Source: Kalaharituber pfeilii
Lineage: Eukaryota; Ascomycota; Pezizomycetes; Pezizales; Pezizaceae
DNA length: 64,000 nucleotides
Direction: 5' to 3'
Assembly (NCBI GenBank): GCA_015179045.1
Contig: WHUZ01000007.1
Location: forward strand, 1,600,501-1,664,500
This document shows positions 34,787 to 45,635 of this stretch, in pieces. The notes under the pieces are model-generated. The model saw only the letters and a list, made by a program, of their open reading frames with translations. It did no database searches and was not told the DNA's origin. Position 1 is the first letter of the stretch, and each line of letters opens with the position of its first letter. The translations under genes and the position numbers were made by a program.

Positions 34787-37700
34787 ATGTATCCCTCTCC
34801 CAACCACAGAACTCTGACTCCCACGACTACAAGCGGGTTTTCTTTTCCTCCAGTGCTCGTTCCACAACATCCCAGCCTTCCTCCACACCAGCATCATCAT
34901 CATCACCCTCTGCCACCCCCACCTCCACCTCACTTTCTTCCTCCAGGTGCCCCCTCATTCCTCCCTCCACTCCCGAGGCCAACAGGACATCCCCATCTAC
35001 ATCACACAGCTCCGCATTTTAAACGTTCCTATCAAGCATGTCTCCCATGCCGCTCCCGTAAGGTTCGCTGCGATCTCGGAAACCCAGACGCGCCTAACGC
35101 GCCTCCGTGTGCCAGGTGTAGACGGGAGGGAAAGGAATGTGTGTTCAGCGGACCTAGAGCTAGTACTAAGAAGAAAACTTCGGTTACTGGAGAGGGAGAA
35201 GAGAGGACTGCCGAAATGACTTCAATTGAAGAGAGTGATGTGGCACGAGCGAGGAAGAGGACTAGGTCAAGTACAGCGAGTCCTTATCCGGTGAGGAGGT
35301 GGGACAAGGAAACGTGTTCGTATAGAAGGGTGAGGCTGCCAATGAAGGAGCAACAGGTGCAGCAGGACCCTGAATACCCCACAGTTGATGGGAGAGTGAG
35401 TGTAGGGCCTCGAGGACTCGCTTCACAGGCGGAAATCCTCGCAACTTCTGAACCCAAAAGGCGTAGAACCTTGGGGAACGGGCACGAATCGCGGTTCCAA
35501 AGTTCGGTTTTGGCTACAGGAAGGACTCGGAAAAGGGTACAATCAACGAACCGGATACCTGTGGCAAGTGATTCTCCACTCACGGTGGAAGGGGAGGGAG
35601 ATGAACATTATTACAGAGAGGGGGATAGCGCTCGAGAGTCTGAAAGAGACGAAGAGCGTGGCGGTGGTAGCGAAGGAGAGGAAAATGAGGACGGTGAGGA
35701 GGGTGAAGAGGATATTCTGGTGACTACAGAAATGCATAGTACACATGATGCAATGAATTTATTGTTTCAGGCAGCGGAGAGGATTAGTCAAGCTAGCCCG
35801 CCACGAACGAGCGATGAACAAGACGAGGACCAAGAGGAGGATGGTGCAGAAGATGAGGCCAACGATGGTGACGAAGATAATGATGATGACAATTGGGAGG
35901 ACACGGAGGGGGAGGGTAATGATGAGAACGCAAGAACAGGGTTGAGTCAAGGAGGCAGTGGGAGGAGAAACCATACCAATGAAATGGGGGGGAACTTGCA
36001 GAAGATTGATGTCGGCCATTGTGGAGGAGAAGGTGGAACGAAAATAATGAATAATGAAACTGCAGCCAGGAAAATCTCGTCGACGCCGCAATCTCCGGAA
36101 CAGAGAAGACAGAACGGAGAGTCTGGGCCTACGCGGGCAAAATCATCCTCACCCAAACTGCGTCGAAAAAGGCAATTATCTGGGACCCATGGTACCTCCG
36201 CACATTCCATTGATCCCGCACCGCAGAGCTGCCATGTTCATCTGTGGGGCACACAGCAGCAAGAATTGAACACCACACATAACCAGGCGTCAGCTACAAA
36301 CTCGTTCTCTCATCCCCACCCTCGCCGACGTCGCGCCATTTCTAAGGTGCGCCTTCCGTTAAGCCATCTTGCGAGTACACCACTTGAGCTTCCCCCAGCC
36401 TCTGCCACTCCATGGCTCTTTCAAACTCATCCTTCACTCTCTCCCAATCCTTCCATGGAAACTCTCCATCGAGCCTTACAAGCTTGGGCCAATTTCAAAT
36501 TTGTACATCTGAAGTGGCTTACTCCCCTTGAAGCATTCACATATATCAACTATTTCCACAGCCATCTCCTTCCGCTCTCTCCTATTCTCTCGCCCTACTT
36601 TGCACTTCCATCCACCCAGCAGGAGCTGCTAGAGTCCGAACCCTTGCTCGTAATGACGATTTTGACAATTGCTGCAAGATATTGTCCGCTTGGAGGGACT
36701 GCTGGGAATGGACGTGGAGGAGGCACAAATAGCCGAGGCGTTTATCTACATGAGAGATTTTGGCAGTTCACGCAGGGGCTGGTGGGGAGAGTTATATGGG
36801 GTCAGGATCGAGGAAGTGGGAAAAAGAGAGGGAAAGATACCAAGGGACTAAGGGGACTGGGGACGGTTGAAGCATTATTATTGTGGACGGAGTGGCATCC
36901 AAGGGGAATACATTTTCCGCCCGTCGAAGTTGGTGGTGAGGAAGAGTTAATGGGCAGCGGTATGGGTGCTGGGATAGGACTCGAGGGGGTTGTAGGCGGG
37001 AGGAGTGGGAGGACTGGTGAGGGAGACGGGTGGGATGTAAGTCTGGTCATTGGGCCCCTAGAAAATGACAGAGGTGGAGAGAGGCAGGACGATGATAATT
37101 CAGGCGCGGACGAGGAAGAGAGGGCGAAGGAAGTTAGTCAGAGTGAGTGGGATTTCATATTTCATGCCGATCCGGGTGCTTCTTTCGTTTCTTCTTTTTT
37201 CTACCAGAGGACAGAATGCTAACATGTGCATGATGAAAATGTGCAGGAGATCGCTGGCTTGAGGAAGTCATTGAGCCAACACGGAGATCGGATCGACTAT
37301 CCTGGTAAGTACTGGCAACATTTATCGATCCGAAACAGACAGGTGTTAATATCCAACAGGATGCTGCTTGGCACAGCGCTCACACTCGCGCATGAACTCG
37401 GCATTTTTGATACTACTCCTGATGAGAGTGAGGAACCTCCGGCTGCACCATTCGATACCGAAACCCCCCGACGTATCTTCCGCCTCCGAAAATTATGCTA
37501 TATCTATCTCCACAGCCTGTCCACTCGACTGAATTGGTCCTCGCCACTGGATAACAACCGTAGACTGCTTTCAATCATCACAAATAATACGGCTACTTCA
37601 TACCACTCCACGAATGTTCTTGGGCAATTGCCTCGGCTGAGCGAATACGAGCAGAAGTGGCATAAAATTGTGGCTCTTTACCTCGATTTAACAGTACTGG

Positions 37701-39334
37701 TTCGAAGCGCTACAGAGATGTTGTTCCCAAGTAAGAAATATACCAAAGACATTGTCAGCAGCGGGAGGTATGTGCCAGTTGTGGAGCATCTGGGGCAGGT
37801 GTTGGCAGCATGGGAGAGGGGTGCAGAGGAACTGAATCAGCGGGCAAGTTACTACCCCAGGGGTGCAACGGATGATGAGGAGAGAGAGCTGGAGGATAAG
37901 GGAGTTTTGATACCCAGGAAATTTTGGGACGTCTTGAGAATTGAGTTCTGTTATGCGAAGATTTTTGTTTATTGTATTTCACTAGAAGCAGTAGCGGAAA
38001 GGCGGCAAAGGCAGGCAAGCTGTGGCGGCAAGGAGAAATCAGGAGATAAGGAGAAAGGCAAAGAGGGAGGGCAGAGGAGCAAGTGGGAGGGAATTATGGC
38101 AACAGGGGTATTATCAGCTGGGCTTATTGGTGGTGCATTCGGGGAAGAGGAGGTGGACTGGGACTTTATCCAGATGGCTTTCCACAGTGGCCTGGAGATA
38201 CTTAGCATTGTTGTCAATGGGGGCGGGGAAGATTTGCAATCGCAAGAGTTCACGCCTGGGAAGGTCGCCGGAATGTCTACACAACATCCCCCGCCTGTCC
38301 CTTGGCTCCGGTTTGCTCCTGTACGCGTTTACGTTCGCATTATATTTGCTGCTATATTCCTTCTCAAAGCAACCGCTCTGCTTCTGTCACTTGGCCCTGG
38401 CATTACGCCAAATACTACCCGCGCGGCAATCATAACTCAAAGTAAGAAGTGTCTTGGATTATTATCCCGCACAGCAGCAGCGCTCAGGAGGTGTGCAGTG
38501 GATGATGTGCACTTGGCAAATACGTTTGCGGATCTGCTGGGGATGCATGTTCAATGGCTAAGATGGAAGATTTATGCAAAGGGGCACGGGAGGCGGAGAG
38601 GAAGTGCTGGTGGGAGGGGAGGAAGGGAAAGGGAAAGGGAAAGGGGGAGAAAGGAGACGGATCATTTGAGGAAATCGGAGGAGGAGGAACAGGGTGGTGT
38701 GAGTAGAGACAGAGACGGGGAAGTTGAGGTTGTGTTTCCACCAACGCCGGAAAGGATGAAGGACGATGATACAGGAACAGCAAGTCCAGGTGGAGGTACT
38801 GGCGGGATAAATGAGGGAGGTGCAGCATGCATCAACCAAATTCAGTCGAACGGAATTCAGGAAGCGTTGCCAGCGACTCTAGTAGATGGGCCTTCGAGCT
38901 GCCTCGCTAGTGCACTTGCAAGTGATCCCTCCCTGCTGTCTTCAGGGCAAAGTTATAGGCAGCACTCTATAGCAATGGCGAAACAACAGAACTCCACATC
39001 CCCAAGGACAACAAACAATACGTCACTTACTACTGTCACAGCTCCTTACATCCCCATCCCAATGTCGACAACGACAAGCGGAGTTGGCCCTACTCCAGTT
39101 TGGGCGCAACATGGCCATGGTCAACCCCCCCTCTTGCATAGTCCTGTTGAAAGTCTATCTCCCACTTCTGTCTCGTGGCAGTCTGCACCAGCCGCCTCCC
39201 TTCCTCTTCCCCTGAACTCAGCTGGAGGTTTAATTACCGCCGGCGGATCGGAAATGCTTAACATAAGCACTTTGGGATTTCCGAGCTACCCCCGGACGAT
39301 CCTGATATTGACTTCGATGCGGAGATGGAGCTAG
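34787..39334 (+). CDS. Zn2Cys6 transcription factor, Aro80-like
   Basis: Three exons, 34787-37142, 37247-37304 and 37360-39334, are joined in frame by introns of 104 and 55 bp. The spliced centre reads [15 protein letters not shown], then [20 protein letters not shown], a hallmark of the fungal-specific regulatory domain. The zinc cluster (Cys 85, 88, 95, 108, 111 and 118) follows a His/Pro-rich N-terminus. Acidic and low-complexity segments occupy about 160-480. [18 protein letters not shown] resembles Aro80, the activator of aromatic amino acid catabolism, but target genes cannot be deduced. The protein is about 1,460 aa, very long for the class. The C-terminal end is uncertain: after about 39265 a different frame is open to 39459 and is acidic ([13 protein letters not shown]). 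Confidence 0.85.
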
Positions 39335-40308
39335 GTGGGGTGCCTATAGTGGGTGGGAACGAAGGAGAGGGTGGGATGCCTGGTGAGGATCAGGAAGGGG
39401 TTTTTGACTTTTTATGGGGATTTACAATACTTGGTGGTGCCGCTGGGGGATTGAATTAGTTGATTATGATTCCAGGATACCAGAATAAGCTTTGCCTCCG
39501 GAATTTTGAGTTTAGATTTTGTCATTGTGGAAAGGATACTTGAGGTGGTTGGTTAGTATTAGGTGGGAAGGGATTGAATGGAGGAATTGTTTGAAAGTTA
39601 TCTATGATTTTGGCATCAAGTAGTAGTATTGGGGGGGACTCGAGCTTAAGGTGTTGTTTCATTTTTTTTCCATTTATTCGCTTTAATGGGTTTATCTAAA
39701 GCTTGTGTTTTGAGGCTTTGATGAAGGTCCTGGATTGAGATTGATTGGATTGATGTATGAGTAGATAAGCCGAAGGTGGCGAAGGAGGCATACTTGAATA
39801 TTAATGGAATACCGACGGGTGGAGAAGAAACATATGAGCGAAGGAAATTTTGAACGACATGACGATATACATCCGTCCCATGCCATGGCCTAAGAGTAAA
39901 GGTGTATTTACAGAGAACAGATAGAGATTTTGACTACACCAGAAAACAGAATCATTCCATTTTCTTTTCCACACTAGGCAACTCATGGCTATATATTGGT
40001 GATGCAAGCAAAGAGCATCAATCTATGACCTGAAAACCAAGTAGAAAATGCACATTGTGACTACATGTCCCCCCAAAAATATACATCCTTGGCCATAAAC
40101 AAGTTGAAAGATTGGGAAAATATCCAATAATAAATGTATGTTCAGGTAAGAAAAAATAGGTGGGGAAGTTTTGAAATCCCATGGATGAGGTTGTTATGAT
40201 TCCAACATTATAGTGTTCAATGAGGAAATATAGACCACATACCAAATAGACCCCCCTTCTCTATGGTCCCATCCCCCATATTCGCTGTCGCCACCCCACC
40301 TCTCCTGA
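39335..40308. other. convergent intergenic region
   Basis: Contains the 3' end of the zinc-cluster gene, possibly with coding sequence to 39459, and of the TPR gene. Otherwise nothing is recognisable. Confidence 0.45.
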
Positions 40309-41229
40309 CTATGCCTCTCCCTGCATCTCCCGCCTCATGACCTCCCTCACCATGCCAGCACACATCTTTGCGTACGGATTCGTGCGGACGGCCATAGCTT
40401 TCCCAAGTTCACTTCCAAGTTTGCCTGCTTGCTCAAAGGCGTGTGAGGCTTTGGATTCGAGTGCAGAGGGGTCGGTGTCGGGGCCGGCGTCGACGGGAAG
40501 ATGCTCGGGGTGTTTGGAAAAGTGGAGGTAGAGGGCACCGAGTTGGGTCCAGGCGGATTGGAGGAGGTGGCGATCGTGTGGAGTAGGTGGGGGGGTCGGG
40601 GTCAGGGAGAGGGTGTGTTGTAGGGACAGGCGGATTTGGGATGTGAGCCATTGGGGGGTGGTTGCGGCGTTGGTAGCGATGGGAGGGTCGAGATCTAGAA
40701 GGAGGCGGAGTACTTGGGCGCGGTTGTTCCACGCTGAGGCGAAATGAGGGTATTGGGATGTGAGGGTTGTGAGGGTGTTGAGCGAGGCGGTGAGGAGGGA
40801 GAGTTTATCATCTTTGTTGTCTTTGGAGAGGGCAGATTCAGCAAGAGAGATGGCGTGGAGGGAGGTGTTGTGGGCGGAGGAGGGGACGGTGTCGGCGTTG
40901 TTGCTGCTGCTGCTGGGGGGCGGCGGAGGGGTGCGGTGTTGGGATTCGGTTTGCGGGGAGTGTAGATGGGTCGGTGTTGATTCGGGGTCGAACAGGAGGT
41001 GGAGGATGGTGCGGTCGTGGGAGGTCAGGGTTGTGTCTGGGAGGAGGGCGCGGTTTTGGGAGTCGGATGTTGAGGTAGGAGGTGTCGTTGATGGAGGTGG
41101 AGGGGCGGATGGGGCTGTGGATGGGGGTGCAGGGAGAGGGTTGGGCGCAAGAGAGCCCGAAGAGGGCGTTGAGGGCAGTGGTGTTGTTGACGAGTAGTCC
41201 TCTCCGGCCCTAGCTGATGAGCTAGCCAT
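40309..41229 (-). CDS. TTC36-like tetratricopeptide repeat protein
   Basis: Single exon, 306 aa. The first 120 residues are Ser/Thr/Pro-rich and probably disordered. From about 125 the protein shows the TTC36 pattern: a leading helix pair (HAISLAESALSKDN), the TPR motif with FASAWNNRAQVLRLLLD (about 163-179), a second repeat QSAWTQLGALYLHFS, and the closing signature FEQAGKLGSELGKAMAV.TNPYAKMCAGMV. TPRs mediate protein binding. The cellular role of fungal TTC36 proteins is not established. The fungal protein is longer than the animal one (about 190 aa) because of the N-terminus and a loop between repeats. Confidence 0.85.
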   Translation of the reverse strand: MASSSARAGEDYSSTTPLPSTPSSGSLAPNPLPAPPSTAPSAPPPPSTTPPTSTSDSQNRALLPDTTLTSHDRTILHLLFDPESTPTHLHSPQTESQHRTPPPPPSSSSNNADTVPSSAHNTSLHAISLAESALSKDNKDDKLSLLTASLNTLTTLTSQYPHFASAWNNRAQVLRLLLDLDPPIATNAATTPQWLTSQIRLSLQHTLSLTPTPPPTPHDRHLLQSAWTQLGALYLHFSKHPEHLPVDAGPDTDPSALESKASHAFEQAGKLGSELGKAMAVRTNPYAKMCAGMVREVMRREMQGEA

Positions 41230-41907
41230 GTTTGTATGGGTATGTAAAAAAAAAGGTGGTGAGACCTGTGGGTGAAGTCTCTGGGTTTGGGTTTGTCTTC
41301 GTGTTATGTATTTTCAGATCCACTATGTTTTCGATGGGTTGCAATTGTGACGCCTTGCGATCTTGTACGGGCGACGACCAATGTTATGTTTTTGTCCTCC
41401 ACCCCTTGCGAAAATGACGTACATCAAAGCCGCTGCGGGCCGGGGGCCGGGGGCCGGTGGTAGCCGAGCGCCAAGAGCCGGGGAACTTATGATGAAAGAC
41501 TAAGTATCGTCTATGGGTTTGGTTGAGGGTAAACATTGAAAAGGTGTGGTGCGCAAAGATAGAAAGTTAAGCTTAAGTAAACACCCCCCCCCCCAAAAAA
41601 AAAAACCATATATGCCCTCTAAACCCATTACATAACAAAATTTTTTTCTTTTTCTAGGGGAAATATACGGAAAACACAAAAACCCCAGACGTTAAATTTC
41701 GATGCTTTCTAAAACAAGTAAATATTTGTTATTTTTTTTTTTTTCATTCCCCTCTATTAAAAGAAGCTGCAGGAACCCAAATCTAAGTAATAGGCAGATA
41801 AACACCCCCCCTTCCCCCCGCCCCCCCTGTTACAGAAAATGTTAGAATTTACAAAATAATAAAAAACCTTCCGCTTTTCACCTCCTATTCCCATTCCTAT
41901 CGTCCTC
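41230..41907. other. intergenic region with homopolymer runs
   Basis: Promoter of the TPR gene on the left and 3' region of deoxyhypusine synthase on the right. It contains runs of C followed by A near 41585-41605 and a T-run at 41730-41745. No gene is seen. Confidence 0.45.
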
Positions 41908-43317
41908 TCACAATGCACCAAACCCATGGGCAGGACGCTTACTCTCTCCATTCTTCAGCCCTCCTACTCTGTCATCACCACCACTCTCGCTTTTGAGCTG
42001 TTGTTTCTGCCGCTCATCCTCCCCATCCTCCTCCTCCCTTCTCTGCGGCCTCGCCCACGTTGCCGCCACAATAATCGGAAACGCAATCGTCGCCTCCGCA
42101 TACACCTTCACCATGCCTCTTCCCCCCCTGCCCGCCGGCTTGATCTTGCCCCAACTGACCGCCTCATCCGGCCGCGCCCCCGCATCGCTCCCATCAAACT
42201 CACCCGCCACATTGACCATCACCGCCCATTCTGCCCCATTCCTCATCAAGCATGCATTCGCAATATGATGCTTTATGACCCCTCCGCCTAGGATGATCAT
42301 CCCTGCTGCTTTCGCCCGGACCGCAATCGTATTTATTTTGCGGATGTCTGCGACAATGTCAAGCACCAGCCGCTGCGGTGACGCGCGGAACGTGTGGAAG
42401 TACAGCATATCGCCAAGCGACCCGTCCGTCAGCGCGGGACAAAATATTGGAATGTCGTTTTTCCATGCCCAATACAGTATCGAGTCTTCATTATTGATTT
42501 CCTTCCCTAGTCTCGCAATCACCGTGCTCGGCGACCACACCAGTTTCTCCTCCGGTGGGATCGAAGGGTCGTTTTGCGACGCTTGCTGCTCAGAGAGCAT
42601 TCTATCTAGGATCGGCATGACCCAGTCTTCGAAGCTACAGTAGTTGTTGTTTGGGACAAGGAGGTTTCCGATGCGGTTGAGTCCCTGCGAGCGAAGCGTA
42701 GCACCGTCGAGGGAGAAGGCGCCGAGGTACGTGGGTGCGAGGCACTTGATGATGTCCTCCTCGACACCACCGGCAGTCGTGACGATGGCGGAAACGTGCT
42801 TGTGCTGCACGAGGTAGCGTATCGTCTCGCGCAGGCCAGAGGAGACGAGGTTGGAGGTGTACCCGAGGAAAATTGTAGCCGGCGCGGAGGTTTCGGGATC
42901 GCGCCATGTCCGCTATTTTAACAGTCAAATTGAGGAAGAATGAGCGGATACTTGGGGGGGGGGGGGAGCTGTTACCATCTCATCTATCAGCTGACAAGCC
43001 TTTGATAGATTCGTCGCCTGGAAGCCAATCCTCTCCATCCCCTTCACCAGCGCCGACACCGTGACATCGCGCCCGGCAAAGTCATTGAAGTCGATCCCCC
43101 GCACTTGGCGGTTTTTCCAGTCGTCGGGAATGGGCGCGGAGTGCGCAAGCACCGCGCCCGTGGCTGCAGCCGGGGGCGGCGCGGGGGCAGCCGCGGGCGA
43201 AGCGAGCTGCGCCGGGGACGGGGTCGGCGAGGGCGGCGGCGGGAACGCGGTGAGGCTGGACGGGTCGGTGGAGGGCGGCGGGCCCAGCGCGTGCGGGCGG
43301 CAGTGCTGGTGCGGCAT
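41908..43317 (-). CDS. DYS1: deoxyhypusine synthase
   Basis: Two exons, 43317-42976 and 42912-41908, encode about 448 aa. The 63-bp intron contains a run of 14 C on the coding strand. The enzyme transfers the aminobutyl group of spermidine to a lysine of eIF5A, the first step of hypusine formation, in the cytosol. Typical blocks are PIPDDW and RGIDF near the start, [32 protein letters not shown], and [19 protein letters not shown], which holds the active-site lysine. The region before PIPDDW is an unusual Pro/Ala-rich extension. I chose the ATG at 43317. The frame stays open to 43566 with three more ATGs, giving up to 83 further GC-rich residues. The C-terminus also has a charged tail not essential to the family. 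Confidence 0.93.
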
Positions 43318-43690
43318 CAGAGGGGCGCGGGGGGGGGGGCGGGAGTCCAGCAGCGACGTGCGCTGCGCCGCGGCGCGCTGAGGGCGGCGGGGGCGGGGGA
43401 GCGCGGAGGCCGCTGCGGCGGCGCCAAGGCTCGGCGGCAGGGCCAAGGGCTTGGCACGTGGTGCCGGAGCGGCGACGGTGGCGGGTTGGAGGCGCCGTGC
43501 CCACATGCTGGCGCAGCACCGGCGGCAGCAGCGCAGAGATTCCCCCATCCTGCCGGCCTCATCCACCCTCTACGCACCCGCCCCCGACGGACCCTGAGCA
43601 GAAGCCCTCTTCTCCACGCAGAATTGCCCCTCCGCCAGCTTCGCGCCCGCTCCCCCCCCCCCCCCCCGCCCCCGCAGCACCCCGAGCTCA
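43318..43690. promoter_or_regulatory. divergent promoter region of DYS1 and EMC2
   Basis: About 370 bases separate the two start codons. The sequence is extremely GC-rich with C-runs (43656-43670) and no TATA box. Part of it is also an open frame continuous with DYS1, so the exact limits are uncertain. Confidence 0.5.
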
Positions 43691-44728
43691 ATGGCATCGG
43701 CCCTCCTCTCCTACTTCTCCCAGCGCTCCCCGTCCTCCTCGCACACCACCCCAGCCACCATCCTCTCCCTCGCCCAGCACGCACCGTCATTCCTCTCCTC
43801 CCCCGCCGCGGCAAGAGACACTCCCGAGACATGGCTGCTGTACGAGAACCTCCTCCTGGTCTGCCTCCGCAGCCAGGACGACAGCTCCGCGCGTCTGTGC
43901 CTGCAGCGATTGAGCGACCGGTTCGGGGCTGCTAATGAGCGGGTGATGGCCTTGGCAGGCCTCTTCGACGAGGCGACGGCTGGGAGCAGAGCAGATCTGG
44001 AAGCCATATTAAAGCGGTACGAGGAGATACTCGCCGAGGATCCCACAAACACAGTATGCCCCCGCCCCTCTTCATGTCCCTCTCTCCATTCACAAGAAAC
44101 CCCAATCCGCTGATACCGTCCCCCATCCCGCTAGCCAATACATAAACGCCTCATCTCGCTCCTCACCCACCTCAACTACCCCCACCGCGCAATCTCCAAC
44201 CTCACCACCCTCGTCTCCAACAACCCCACCGACGCCGAATCCTGGGCCGAGCTCTCGTCGCTCTACTTCCAGCAAGGGCTGTACCCGCAATCCATTTTCT
44301 GCCTCGAGGAAATCATCCTCATGTACCCGAACGCCTACAATATCTTTGCCCGCCTCGGCGAAGTCACATATGTTCATGCAAACAATAGCAAGGACAACAA
44401 GGACCCTACGCAAACCCTCACCGACTCGCTAAAGTACTATCTACGAAGCATAGAACTGTGCGACGACTACTTGCGAGGATATTACGGGACACTAGTCGTC
44501 ACAGGAAAATTATTACAAGTGGGCAAGCTCGCCGCCGTCCAAGACGACGACAAGAGCATGACGAAGGGCAAGGTCGAGAAGCTACAACAGCTCGCAACAC
44601 GCAAGCTGGCTGAGATTGTGCGCCGCGCAAAGCGGAAAGAAAAAGGGTGGGAGGGATACGCGGAAGCGGAAGTGCAAGCTGCCGCAAAGCTACTTGAAGA
44701 GATTCAAGGAGAACAGGCACCGAAATGA
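43691..44728 (+). CDS. EMC2: ER membrane protein complex subunit 2 (TPR protein)
   Basis: Two exons, 43691-44053 and 44135-44728, are joined in frame across an 81-bp intron and encode 318 aa. EMC2 is the soluble TPR subunit on the cytosolic face of the EMC, which inserts transmembrane helices of ER proteins. The conserved order is visible: SARLCLQRLSDRFG, then RVMALAGLFDEA, a helix with LKRYEEILAEDPTN just before the intron, KRLISLL.HL after it, AESWAELSSLYFQQGLY, FCLEEIILMYPNAYNIFARLGEV, then LKYYLRSIELCDDYLRGYYG. The C-terminal 60 residues are a charged helix. Length matches the family (about 290-330 aa). Confidence 0.93.
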
Positions 44729-45193
44729 GTCCATTTGCAACACACAGCGCATATATATATTCAAGTAAACTTACCAGGGTAGTTCCCGTAACCTAATACG
44801 GGATTAATGCAACTATACACAAAGTTCCGTAGTAAATAATGCTTAGTGTCTATGATTAGGGAAATAAATATGTCTTGGGTAAAACGAAAGGGTCTTACTA
44901 TACTGCGGCACATATTTGTCTTTGGGGCTGGCTTCTGTTGCAACTCCTTGTTTTGATGCCACGTAGTGTAGGATTTGTTGTTATAACTTTGCTGTAGTAG
45001 TACCAGTAATGCTTTCACTATAATCACAAAAAAAAAAAAAAAAAAAAATGAAAAAAAAATTCTATATCAGTTATTTGTTGCAGCCTACCAAAGATAACAT
45101 TTCTTAATTTTTGCAATTCGCCTCACCGTATAGTATGGAACTCTATCTATCATATTGGAGCTTCCTGCCCCGCTACCAACATATATATTAGGC

Positions 45194-45245
<52 letters not shown>

Positions 45246-45635
45246 CGGGGGTTTTGTTTCCTTTTCTCTTTTTTTATTCTCCTTGGAACTGTATTGCATA
45301 GCTGCCGGCAAAAAGGAAAAAAAATTAAATTCTGGCCGTAGATTTGTTTTGGATGGATGTGTGCCCAGCTGGGGACGAGAACAGATCTCTGCTCCCCGAG
45401 TGCCAGCATCTAGCATTGCACACCTATCGCATATGGCATATGCCGCATGCGTCGCCGGCGCCCCGACTATGTAATACTCTACATATGGGAGCTTGCACGT
45501 CACGTGCAGCCCGTCAAACTAGGTCGCGTTGACGTTAAACTCTCGCGTGTCGCAGACCCATTCAAATTGTCCTCCCCCGCCGCAGCTCCCAACCCAAATC
45601 GAGACCTGCCCCCAAGTATATAAAGCCTCCCAGCA
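44729..45635. other. intergenic region with repeat R2 and a long T-run
   Basis: It holds the EMC2 3' end, the second copy of repeat R2 (44966-45110), and an uninterrupted run of about 51 T at 45195-45245. The last 300 bases are the upstream region of RTT109. A TATATAA-like sequence at 45617-45623 lies only about 13 bases before its ATG, too close for a normal TATA box. Confidence 0.55.
44966..45110 (+). repeat. repeat R2 with internal poly-A tract, copy 2
   Basis: Same order of blocks as 9745-9880: GTAGTGTAGGATTTGT, AGTAGTACCAGTAATGCTTTCACTATA, an A-run of about 20 plus a second of 9, then TTCTATATCAGTTATTTGTTGCAGCCTACC. It is not followed by the Harbinger-like sequence, so R2 is an independent repeat. 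Confidence 0.7.

Noticed and set aside
43105..43935. 276-codon frame opposite deoxyhypusine synthase
   Set aside because: Gly/Arg/Pro-rich shadow of GC-rich DNA that overlaps both DYS1 and EMC2 coding sequence.
45615..45625. TATA box of RTT109
   Set aside because: It lies about 13 bases before the start codon, too close to direct transcription of the full reading frame.
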